Of a DNA stretch of 64,000 bases, positions 46,151-54,402 are shown in pieces. Position numbers and translations under genes: made by a program. The notes beneath the pieces are model-generated. The model ran no database searches, was not told where the DNA came from, and worked only from the letters and a program-made list of their open reading frames with translations. The stretch covers positions 182,601 through 246,600 of the forward strand of contig NZ_BSTR01000005.1 in the NCBI RefSeq assembly GCF_030269645.1, read 5' to 3'. Source of the DNA: Actinokineospora sp. NBRC 105648 (GTDB lineage Bacteria > Actinomycetota > Actinomycetes > Mycobacteriales > Pseudonocardiaceae). Position 1 is the first letter of the stretch. Each line of letters starts with the position of its first letter.

Positions 46151-46528
46151 GCGGCGTCGTCGGTCGAGTCGCCCCGTAGCGCCGCTCGGCCCGCGCCAGA
46201 CCACCACGCCCGCATCGAGTCCCGCCAAGGCTCCAGGCCACCGCCTGGCCTTCGACGCCGGACTCGCGGGCCACCGGCTACCGGTATCCACACGAGGGCA
46301 TCGACGTCCTGCCGACCGGGCGCCCGAGCTGCACGACGTGCTCGAACGACGAGATGACGAAGATATGACCCAGTCGTACTGGACGGCACACTCGGATGTG
46401 CACTCGCCTGGGCGATGACACCACCTCCGAACCCGGGGAAGTTATTTGATCGTGACTGCCCGCCGTCGCCTCTATCAGCGCAGTGTCTCCGGGAAGTCGC
46501 GATTTGCGGCTGATGCGGTTGGTTCCGG
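46151..46528. other. Region without a supported gene
   Basis: About 380 bases between the receiver pseudogene and the six-gene operon end. No gene, repeat or clear terminator is visible. Confidence 0.35.
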
Positions 46529-48283
46529 TCAGGGACGGGTAGCACTGGTGCGGCCGATGGCGATGATCCGGTCGCGATACCAGGCCAGAGCTGGGGTTTC
46601 GGTAGTGCGGTAGTCGTCGACGGGAACGGCGGGCGTCCAGGCTGTGGGGGTTTCCGGGGTCGGCTCCGTGCCGTCGGACGACCTTGAGTGCAGTACGCCC
46701 TCGGAGTCGGGGAACAGGACGAATAGGCCTCTCCCGGTGGTCACGAGGCGGACGTCGTGTGACGATCGCATTCCCTCGTCGTGGGCTGTCAGCACCCCTT
46801 CCGCGTCCTTCCGGATCGATACCACGGAACCTGCCAGTGTGCGGATCAGGCACATCAAGGTCCGGTTCCGGAAGAACAGCTCCGGAGAGCCGATCGGTAT
46901 TTCAGGCCTGAGCACGCCGTAGCTGTAGAAGTCCTGCCACGGTTCCTGGCCGGTGCGGCTCTTGACTTCCAGGACCGGAAGCGCGGAATGGGTTCGCACG
47001 GCGGCGTACAGGGTGGTGCCGTCCCAGCACAGCGACGTCGCTCCGTATCCCGGCGGGGGCATCTCGGAGGCGGTTCCCCAGGTCGTGCCGTTGGTGCTGG
47101 TGCGGGTCAGTTGCCGACCGTCCGGGGTGCGGTAGGCGCAGATCAGTGAGGTGCCCGCCGCGATGAGCGAGACGGGGGCCGGTGCGACGGGGTCGGTGAA
47201 GCCGGAGAGGGTCCGCCACGTCCTGCCGTCGTAGGTGGCCCAGGTGAGTTGTTCCTTGTCGTAGGGGCGGAACAGCAGGTGGAGCTTCCCTCCGTGGACG
47301 GCCAAGCCCGGTGCAGAGGCGGCCGGCGGGAACGGCAGTCGCGTGGGCGCTCCCCAGAGGCGCATCAGCGGGTTGAAGATCCGCATGGACAGGTCCGGCC
47401 GGTGCTCCAGGGTGGGTGCGCTGAAGGACGGCACGGTGTACCGCGCCGTTGCGAGCCGGTCCGTGACGACGGCCTTGGTGACGGTCAAGGAGTGCGTGAC
47501 GATGTCGGGGTTGGTGACCGTCACCAACGTGGAGCGGACGGCTTCCAACTGACCTGAGCTGGACGACGAGGTGCCGCGCAGTTGGAAAAGGGTGTCACGG
47601 GTGATGTTGTGGGCCGTGTAGCTCTCGCTGCCGGTGACGGAGATGTCCGCCTTGTCGTAGAGGAGCTGGAAATCGCCGCCCGCCGCTTGCCAGGTGAGGG
47701 TGACGCTGTCACCGTGTGCGATGCGTCCGGCGGACGCGCGCAGGTCGCCGAGGCTGAAGGTGGCGGGGAACTTGCTGATCGCGAGTGTGACCGTCTCGGT
47801 ACTCCAAGAGTCCTCTGTGGACTCACCGGGCAAACGCCAGCGCACGGCCACCGTGAGCAGTGCTCGGCCCACAGTGCGGTTGACGGGCAACGTCCGCACC
47901 AGGAGCGAGAGTCCCTTCTGCCTGGCGATCTGTGCCGCGCCACCGGGCGGGGTGAAGGTGACCTGGCCGGAGGTGGCGACGGCGCCGGTCCAGCCGGGGG
48001 TGTCGGTGGCGGCCGTCATCCCGATCGTCGCGGCGGCCAGCGCGGTGGCTCCGCTGCCCACGGGCACGGTGACGGTGATGCCGCCGCACTCGATCGGGTC
48101 GGTGGAGCGACGGGTGAGGACGATCGTCAGGTCTGCCAGGCGGTAGGCGCCGGAGGCTGACGACGCAGGCAGCGGAGTGGGTCTGCTGGCCAGCGCGTAG
48201 CGCAGTTCGACACCAACCTCCGACGAGGCGTCCTCGAACGCTGTCGGGGCGGTCGTGGAGTCGGTCGCGGCGTCGGTGGTCAT
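46529..48283 (-). CDS. Large beta-rich protein (shared core plus propeller-like repeats), operon gene 6
   Basis: 584 residues from ATG 48283; upstream codons to 48379 lack coding character. The N-terminal 300 residues form the core also seen in genes 4 and 5 of this operon: LPVNRTVGRALLTV, ISKFPATFSLGDLRAS, SVTLTWQAAGGDFQLLYDK, TRDTLFQLRG. The C-terminal part has propeller-like repeats (LHLLFRPYDKEQLTWATYDG, SLICAYRTPDGRQLTRTS, LFVLFPDSEGVLHSRSS). No signal peptide. A decayed copy of its 3' end lies at 60300-60627 on the other strand. Confidence 0.75.
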   Translation of the reverse strand: MTTDAATDSTTAPTAFEDASSEVGVELRYALASRPTPLPASSASGAYRLADLTIVLTRRSTDPIECGGITVTVPVGSGATALAAATIGMTAATDTPGWTGAVATSGQVTFTPPGGAAQIARQKGLSLLVRTLPVNRTVGRALLTVAVRWRLPGESTEDSWSTETVTLAISKFPATFSLGDLRASAGRIAHGDSVTLTWQAAGGDFQLLYDKADISVTGSESYTAHNITRDTLFQLRGTSSSSSGQLEAVRSTLVTVTNPDIVTHSLTVTKAVVTDRLATARYTVPSFSAPTLEHRPDLSMRIFNPLMRLWGAPTRLPFPPAASAPGLAVHGGKLHLLFRPYDKEQLTWATYDGRTWRTLSGFTDPVAPAPVSLIAAGTSLICAYRTPDGRQLTRTSTNGTTWGTASEMPPPGYGATSLCWDGTTLYAAVRTHSALPVLEVKSRTGQEPWQDFYSYGVLRPEIPIGSPELFFRNRTLMCLIRTLAGSVVSIRKDAEGVLTAHDEGMRSSHDVRLVTTGRGLFVLFPDSEGVLHSRSSDGTEPTPETPTAWTPAVPVDDYRTTETPALAWYRDRIIAIGRTSATRP

Positions 48284-48320
48284 GGCTGCTCTCCTGCTAG
48301 CCGGACGGCTCTCGGACGGT

Positions 48321-50045
48321 TCAGAACAGGCACAGCCGGTCCTTAAGCAGTGCCAGTGAGGGACTGTGGCCGAATCCACCGCCGGGGACCGGTGACGCAG
48401 GGGTCCAGGAGGTCCCGTCGTAGATCAGGTATTGGATCGTTCCGGTGGCATCGCGGAAGACGCAGTGGACTCGGTCGTGGGCGACTGCCAGCGAGGGCGG
48501 CCCATCGCCCTGCGCCCCTGCGTGCACCACCGGCCCGGCCACCCAGTTCGCGTTGTCGGTGAAGGAACCTGAACGTTCGTAGAGCACCTGATACCCGGCG
48601 GCGGTCTGGTACACGCAGACCACTGTGTTGCCCAGCACGGCCAGCGCCGGCGGGCCGGTGGAGGCGGGTGCCACTGATATCCGTCGGGGCGTGGACCAGT
48701 TGTCGACGCGGCGGGTCGCGAAGTTCAGGTGGCCGTCGGTGTACACCAGGAAGAGCTTCTGTCCGAGGACGCTCGCGAGCGCGGGGCGTTGAGCGGTGAT
48801 CACCCCTGGGACCGGTTCGGGTTCGGACCACCATGAACCGGACACGGCCCTCTGCATCACCTGGTTGTCGGCACCGCGGTACACGCACCGCATGGCCTGC
48901 AAGAGCCCCCGGGATCCGTACCACGCCAGGGCCGGGTCGGCTCCCGGGCCGAAGGGTTCTTCGACCGTGGTCCAGGCGTAGCCGTCGAAGTAGGAACCCA
49001 CGAGACCCGACGACCCCAGCGGTTGGTAGACCATCCGACCGGCGACTCCCAGGATGTTCTGCATCGCCGGGCCTTGGCTCATCGCGGTTCCGCGCAGCGG
49101 CAGTGCGCTGCGGCTCCAGTGGGTCTCCTCCCACGTCCGAGTGGCGGGGTCGTACACCGCGCCGGCGATGGTGGGCAGTCGTTGCGGGAAGACGAGCGGG
49201 GCGCTCGCGGTCACCGGTTTGATCTCGGGTGCTTGCAGCGTCCCGTGCACGATGATCCGCGCGACCGTCTGGGCGAAGTCGGGCACGTGCACCATGACGC
49301 TGAGGGTCCGCTCGACGCTGCCCGCGCCGTCCTGGGCGACCGCCCGCAGGTGGAAGGCCGTCGTCTGAGTGATGTCGGTGATGGTGACCGAGGTTTCGCC
49401 GGTCACGGGGTGGGTGCGGCCGTCGTAGTGCAGCGCGAGGTGGGTGGCGGCACTGGCGTCCCAGCGCAGCTTGACTGCGCCGCCGCGCGGGACGCTCAGC
49501 GGCGTAGCGACGAAGGACCTCAGGTGGAATCCGAGGGGGAACTTGCCGACCTGCGGCCGGGCGGTCTGCTGCTGCCAGGCGGCGGTGTCCGGTGGCCGCC
49601 AGGAGGCCTCGACGTCGACCTGGCTGAGTCCGATGCGCTGGTTCACGGGTAGGCCGATCACCTGGAGCGTCACGCCGGTGTCCGCGTCGAACACGGTCTG
49701 CGGGGGCGAGCCCGGCGCCGGGGCGAAGGTGACGGTCCGGGCGGTGGCGTTCACCGTGCCCTGCCAGCCTTCCAGGCTGATGCGCGCGGTGACACCGGAG
49801 AGGCTAGAGGCCAGGTCCGTCTCGCCGGTGCCGACCCGCAGGGTGAGGGTGAAGGACCGGCATTCGACGGGGCTCTCGCCCGCGAGCGAGGCCACCACCA
49901 TCAGGTCGGCCTTGGCGGGCGGGCCGCTGGAAGGCGAGATCCGCAGCGGGTCGGGGTTGACCGACAGGTCGAAGACGAGCGGGTCGGTGGCGGCGCTGCT
50001 GGTGCGGCCCGCGGGCGGGGCCACCAGGTGGCGGACGAGCGACAT
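48321..50045 (-). CDS. Large beta-rich protein (shared core plus propeller-like repeats), operon gene 5
   Basis: 574 residues; ATG 50045 overlaps the stop of gene 4 by one base (TGATG). Core motifs recur: LPVNQRIGLSQVDV, GKFPLGFHLRSF, VKLRWDASAATHLALHYDG, TTAFHLRA. C-terminal repeats of about 45-50 residues (ALASVLGQKLFLVYTDGHL, ALAVLGNTVVCVYQT, SLAVAHDRVHCVFRD, SLALLKDRLCLF) look like blades of a lectin- or sialidase-type propeller. Probably a binding protein; ligand unknown. Confidence 0.75.
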   Translation of the reverse strand: MSLVRHLVAPPAGRTSSAATDPLVFDLSVNPDPLRISPSSGPPAKADLMVVASLAGESPVECRSFTLTLRVGTGETDLASSLSGVTARISLEGWQGTVNATARTVTFAPAPGSPPQTVFDADTGVTLQVIGLPVNQRIGLSQVDVEASWRPPDTAAWQQQTARPQVGKFPLGFHLRSFVATPLSVPRGGAVKLRWDASAATHLALHYDGRTHPVTGETSVTITDITQTTAFHLRAVAQDGAGSVERTLSVMVHVPDFAQTVARIIVHGTLQAPEIKPVTASAPLVFPQRLPTIAGAVYDPATRTWEETHWSRSALPLRGTAMSQGPAMQNILGVAGRMVYQPLGSSGLVGSYFDGYAWTTVEEPFGPGADPALAWYGSRGLLQAMRCVYRGADNQVMQRAVSGSWWSEPEPVPGVITAQRPALASVLGQKLFLVYTDGHLNFATRRVDNWSTPRRISVAPASTGPPALAVLGNTVVCVYQTAAGYQVLYERSGSFTDNANWVAGPVVHAGAQGDGPPSLAVAHDRVHCVFRDATGTIQYLIYDGTSWTPASPVPGGGFGHSPSLALLKDRLCLF

Positions 50046-50926
50046 CACGCCTCCTGCGGGTCCGACGCGCGGACCGGGGTATCGAATTCCGCCGAGGCGG
50101 CGGTGTCCAGGTCCGGCGGTCGCGTGATCCGAATCCGGTCCAGGGTGCGGGTTTCCATCCGGTCGGTGCGCAGGTCTCCGGTCACGACGAGGTTGTTGAC
50201 CTCGATGTCCGGGTCGGGGACGCCGACGACCGCGCCGAGGGTCTGCTCGGCTGTGCCGTGGGTGGCGCGCAGGTAGAACACGGTGGTGCGGCGCATGTCG
50301 GTCACGGTGAACTCGCTGCGCCCGGTGACGTCGTACTGCACCCCTTCCCACAGCAGGTGCAGCGTCGCGCCGGCCGATGCCTGCCAGCGCAGTTCGACGT
50401 CACCTCCGTTGTTCACCTGGGCGGGCGCCGGGATGAAGTCCTTGACGTAGAAGCCCTGCGGGAACTTGGAGACCTCGAAGAAGGTGCTGCCGGTGCCCGA
50501 TTCGTTGTCCCAGTGCGCGGTGACGGCCACCTGAGCGGAACCGATCGCCCGGTTGACGGGGATGCGGTCGAGGGTGATGGTCAGGCTCGCGCCCGGGTCC
50601 ACGGCCTCGCTGCCGGAGGAGGGACGGAAGGAGAAGGTGGACTGCTCCATGCCCGTGTAGGCCCAGCGGGGCCGGTTGACGGTGGCCTCCACGCCGTCGA
50701 GCGACGTGGCGAGCTGGTGGGAGTTGGCTCCCGCCGGGAGTTTTACCGTGATCTCGTTGAGGGTGACGCGGCCCGAGCCGGTCACCGTCGCGACGAAGGT
50801 GAGCTTGGCGTACTCGGCGTCGCCCGTGCCGGGTGAAACCCGGACCGGCACGGGGGTGGTGCTCAGTTCGAAGGCGACGCGGTTGTCGTCGGTCAGCGGC
50901 GCGGCGGCCGGGGTGAACTCCGTCAT
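50045..50926 (-). CDS. Beta-rich core-domain protein, operon gene 4
   Basis: 293 residues, nearly only the shared core: IPVNRAIGSAQVAV, VSKFPQGFYVKDFIPA, VELRWQASAGATLHLLWEG, TTVFYLRATHG, then a short tail. The core looks like two beta-sandwich domains, the second Ig-like. It is about the core of genes 5 and 6 without their propeller half. It is coupled to gene 5 by TGATG and lies 47 bases after gene 3. Confidence 0.7.
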   Translation of the reverse strand: MTEFTPAAAPLTDDNRVAFELSTTPVPVRVSPGTGDAEYAKLTFVATVTGSGRVTLNEITVKLPAGANSHQLATSLDGVEATVNRPRWAYTGMEQSTFSFRPSSGSEAVDPGASLTITLDRIPVNRAIGSAQVAVTAHWDNESGTGSTFFEVSKFPQGFYVKDFIPAPAQVNNGGDVELRWQASAGATLHLLWEGVQYDVTGRSEFTVTDMRRTTVFYLRATHGTAEQTLGAVVGVPDPDIEVNNLVVTGDLRTDRMETRTLDRIRITRPPDLDTAASAEFDTPVRASDPQEA

Positions 50927-50973
50927 GGGCAGGCTCCTCGTGGGACGGCGGACGGTTCGGGGCCGGCTCGCGG

Positions 50974-53900
50974 TCAGCCCGAGCCCTCCCGGCTCGCGCC
51001 CGCCGCGTCGTCGAGCATCATGAAGCCGGTGCGTACGCGGGGCCGGGTCCCCTGCGGCCACGTTGCCGGGTCGGGTGTGGTCAGGGGTGAACGGGGCCAG
51101 GTGGCGCCGTCCGGCTCGGCCCACGACCAGGTGCCGGTGGCCGTGGCCGGGCGCGGTGCCAGCACGGCGTCCGGCCCGGAGGGGTCCGGTTCGACCGCGG
51201 CGAGCAGCGGGCCCGCGCGGAAAGCGACCGACATCGTGGCGAGTGCCCGGTCGGTGAACTCCTGCGGCACGAAAACCTTGCCGACGGGCAGGATGTCGGT
51301 GGTCGCGTGCACCGCCGCCCTGGTGTCCAGCAGCATGGTGACGACGGCGCGGGGGCCGTCGAAGGTGAGCTTGAGCCGTTCCCCGTTGCCGATCGACCTG
51401 AGGTAGCCGTCGTCGGCGGTGTCCAGGGCGGTTTCGATGTGGTCGTAGTCGTCGCCGCGCACGTAGCCGATCAGGCCGTCGTCGATCTGGGCGGCTTCGC
51501 CGAGGCGCACCCGCCAACGGTAGCCGAGCAGTTCCGGCTCGGGCTGGTCGAAGATGGTCCGCCAGTGCACGTCACGGCGGGCGGGGCCGCACAGCTCCAG
51601 GCCGAGTTCGGCTCGCACCAGGGCGATCGGGCGCCCGAAGAAGCAGACGAGCGAGGTGTCGTCGGGCCCGTCGGGGTCGATCGCGGCGAGCGCGTCGTCC
51701 AAGTATTGCCGCAGCGCGTCGAAGCCGGCCGGCCCCTGCCCTCGCACGCCGGCGAGGAACCGGTGGGCGTGGGGCGAGACGGCGGCGAGGTCGTCCAGGT
51801 CGAGCACGGGCGAGTCGGGCAGCGGGTTCCAGGTGACTTCGTCCCGCCCACCCTCGCCGACCAGCACCCGGACGTCGCCGAGCGCCGCGCCTTCCGGGGC
51901 GTAGCAGGCGATGGATTGGTCGAGCCGGTTGTGGATCAGCCAGGCGCACACCGGGTTCGTCCCGGCGGTGACGTCGATCTCCTCGCCGGTCCTGCCGTCG
52001 AGGAAGTGGAAGGCGAGCCGACCGGGTTGCAGCAGCCGGGGCGAAAGCTGCGCGAACCGGTCCTGCTCGATCTCGCCGACCTGCTCGTCCGGGACGAACG
52101 TCCTGGGCCGTGCGAAGTCGAAGTGGCGCGGGTTGTCGATGAGGTTGACGGCGCGGCCGAAGCGGTCGACGACGGCCAGGCGGGTGAACTCGACCTGCCC
52201 GGAGCGCAGTTCCTGGAAGTCGCTGTCCTCCCACTCCTCGTCCTCGTCCTCGTCGGGGAAGTTGCCGGGTCGGGGGATGCCCTGGTCGCCGTCGGCGATG
52301 AGCGCGCCGAGCGCCCCGCCGGGCCGCAGCCCGGACCCGGTGAGCCGTTGGCCGATCTGCGCGGAGAGCCCGTCGAGGCGTTGGGACAGTTCGTCGGTCT
52401 CGCGCAGCCGGGAGCGCAGGGAGCGGATCATCTGCTGGTCGAGGTCGTTGCGGCCGTTGGCGTAGGCGGCCAGCCGCCCTTCGAGCTGGTGGCCGCTGGT
52501 GGGGGTGAGCACCTGTCGGCCGGCGACGGCGATGCGGTGGTCGACGGTCCCGCCGCCTGTCCAGCGGTAGCGCTCGCGGTCGAAGTACCAGTTCTCGGTG
52601 CCGTCCGGCTCCTGGAAGGGGATCGCCACGTAGTTGGCCGACCAGGTCAGGTACATCGGCTGCCAGGGCTGGCGCCACGGCTGGGTGCCGTACTCGGGCA
52701 GCGCCCCCTGCGAGGTGCCCAGGTCGAGTCCTTGAGCCAGGGCTCGGTCCAGGATGAAGAACTCCGCCAGCAGCTTGGGGACCAGCGGGACCAGCCCGCT
52801 CGTGTTGACGAGCGCGACGTCCCCGGCCACGGTCGCCTCGTTGATCGGCCCGACGGCCTTCACCAGCCGGTCCGCGACGCGGCAGGGCAGCAGCGTGTCC
52901 CGGCTCAGCGGCGCGTGCAGGTTGGCGCCACGCAGCAGCACGACGGGGTCGCTGGACTCCTCGAACGGTTCCAGTGGAACGCGTTGCAGGACGCGGGATT
53001 CGCGCATGCCCTGGCGTACCGCGTAGGCGCGGGCGCGGGTGGCCAGCTCGTCCTGGTCCAACGACCAGGGCAACTCGGCACGCAGCTCCGCGACCCGGGA
53101 CGTGAGCGTGGCGACCCGGTGGGCCGGCGACCCCTCCACGTCGGAGTCGAGCTTGCCGCTGATGCGGGCGGCAAAGAACTCCGGCTTGAACCGCCGCGTG
53201 TTGAGCGACCAGAGGTGGAACAGGTGCTCCTGGGCGTCGCGGAGCTTGCGCTCCTCCGCGTCCAGCTCCCGCTGCCTGGTATTCAGGGTGGCGATGATGT
53301 CCGCTTCGGCACGGCGCTCGCGGGCGATCTCGGCGGCGGACAGCGCGCCGTCGTCGGCGGGCGTGCCGCGATCGACCACGCGCCAGGCGAAACCGCCCGG
53401 TGTCGGGCCGAAGCCCGAATGGTGCGCGGTCCGCTCGACCAGCAGGTCGCCGTCGCCGCGTTCGAGCTCGTCCAGCGCCCCCAACGTGAACGCCTTGAAC
53501 AGCCGGGCCGCCTCCCCGTCCAGCGCGCCCGCGCCGCCGTACTGGTCCTCCAGCGCGGCGGACGCCTCGGCGGTGGAGTTGCCGATGGCCACGACCACTT
53601 CCTCCGGGCGCGGGTTGTCCGACTCCGGGACGGGACCGTCGGGCTTCCAGTCGATCCCGAGCACGCTACCCGCGTACAGCGAGCGCCGGGGAGTGCCGTT
53701 CCCCGACGGGAGGATCCACTCCAGCTCGTCCATGAGTTCGCCGAACTCACCTTTGCTTTGCAGGATGTCGCTGTCTTCCTGGGCGTACCAGCCGATCACG
53801 CGGTAGCTGACCCGCGCGTCGGTGGTCACGTCCTCCAAGGTGTCGTGGATGGAGAAGACGTTGGTGTTGTATGGCTGGTAGGCGGAGAAGGACAGCAGTC

Positions 53901-54399
53901 CGGGGCCCAGGGCGGTGAGGAACGGCTCTCGGCGGTCGGCCGGCTCGCGCCAGGGAGAAGTGGCGGTGAGGTCGTGCTTGCGGCCCAGGAGGGTCGGGGT
54001 GGCGGTCGGAGCGTCCGGGTCGAGGGCGGAGACGGTGCCGTCGTCGCCGATGTGGTCGCTTTCGACGAGCCAGCTCCGGACGCCGCCGTCCCAGCGCCGG
54101 GTCACCAGCCACCTGTTGGGCACGAGCGGGAAGTTCCCGACGCCGTCCTCGGTCTCGCTGCCCCGCGACAACCCTTCCGGGAGCTGCCACATGACGTAGG
54201 CGCCGAGGCGGTCCGGGTCGTCGCGCCACTGCTCCAGGTTGCCGAACGGCGCGGGCTCCGGCGGCGCGTTGCGGGCGAAGGTGAGAAAGCTCGCCTGCCA
54301 ACGGTGCATGACATAGGTGTCGTCGGTGTCGCGCACCTTGCGGTTCACCGCGAACGCGGCGACCTCGACAGGCACCACCATGATGTCGTTCTGGGCCAT
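50974..54399 (-). CDS. Giant protein of unknown function, operon gene 3
   Basis: 1141 residues, ATG 54399, only 3 bases after gene 2. No signal peptide or membrane helix. Visible parts: a Trp-rich N-terminal region (YVMHRWQASFLTFARN, WLVTRRWDGGVRSW), a charged coiled coil around 350-400 (ARERRAEADIIATLNTRQRE), a second helical stretch near 640-690, a very acidic patch (PDEDEDEEWEDSDF) near 720, and a late soluble region. I recognise no family. The protein could be a scaffold or a structural part of an assembly. Confidence 0.7.
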   Translation of the reverse strand: MAQNDIMVVPVEVAAFAVNRKVRDTDDTYVMHRWQASFLTFARNAPPEPAPFGNLEQWRDDPDRLGAYVMWQLPEGLSRGSETEDGVGNFPLVPNRWLVTRRWDGGVRSWLVESDHIGDDGTVSALDPDAPTATPTLLGRKHDLTATSPWREPADRREPFLTALGPGLLSFSAYQPYNTNVFSIHDTLEDVTTDARVSYRVIGWYAQEDSDILQSKGEFGELMDELEWILPSGNGTPRRSLYAGSVLGIDWKPDGPVPESDNPRPEEVVVAIGNSTAEASAALEDQYGGAGALDGEAARLFKAFTLGALDELERGDGDLLVERTAHHSGFGPTPGGFAWRVVDRGTPADDGALSAAEIARERRAEADIIATLNTRQRELDAEERKLRDAQEHLFHLWSLNTRRFKPEFFAARISGKLDSDVEGSPAHRVATLTSRVAELRAELPWSLDQDELATRARAYAVRQGMRESRVLQRVPLEPFEESSDPVVLLRGANLHAPLSRDTLLPCRVADRLVKAVGPINEATVAGDVALVNTSGLVPLVPKLLAEFFILDRALAQGLDLGTSQGALPEYGTQPWRQPWQPMYLTWSANYVAIPFQEPDGTENWYFDRERYRWTGGGTVDHRIAVAGRQVLTPTSGHQLEGRLAAYANGRNDLDQQMIRSLRSRLRETDELSQRLDGLSAQIGQRLTGSGLRPGGALGALIADGDQGIPRPGNFPDEDEDEEWEDSDFQELRSGQVEFTRLAVVDRFGRAVNLIDNPRHFDFARPRTFVPDEQVGEIEQDRFAQLSPRLLQPGRLAFHFLDGRTGEEIDVTAGTNPVCAWLIHNRLDQSIACYAPEGAALGDVRVLVGEGGRDEVTWNPLPDSPVLDLDDLAAVSPHAHRFLAGVRGQGPAGFDALRQYLDDALAAIDPDGPDDTSLVCFFGRPIALVRAELGLELCGPARRDVHWRTIFDQPEPELLGYRWRVRLGEAAQIDDGLIGYVRGDDYDHIETALDTADDGYLRSIGNGERLKLTFDGPRAVVTMLLDTRAAVHATTDILPVGKVFVPQEFTDRALATMSVAFRAGPLLAAVEPDPSGPDAVLAPRPATATGTWSWAEPDGATWPRSPLTTPDPATWPQGTRPRVRTGFMMLDDAAGASREGSG

Positions 54400-54402
54400 G
54401 GG

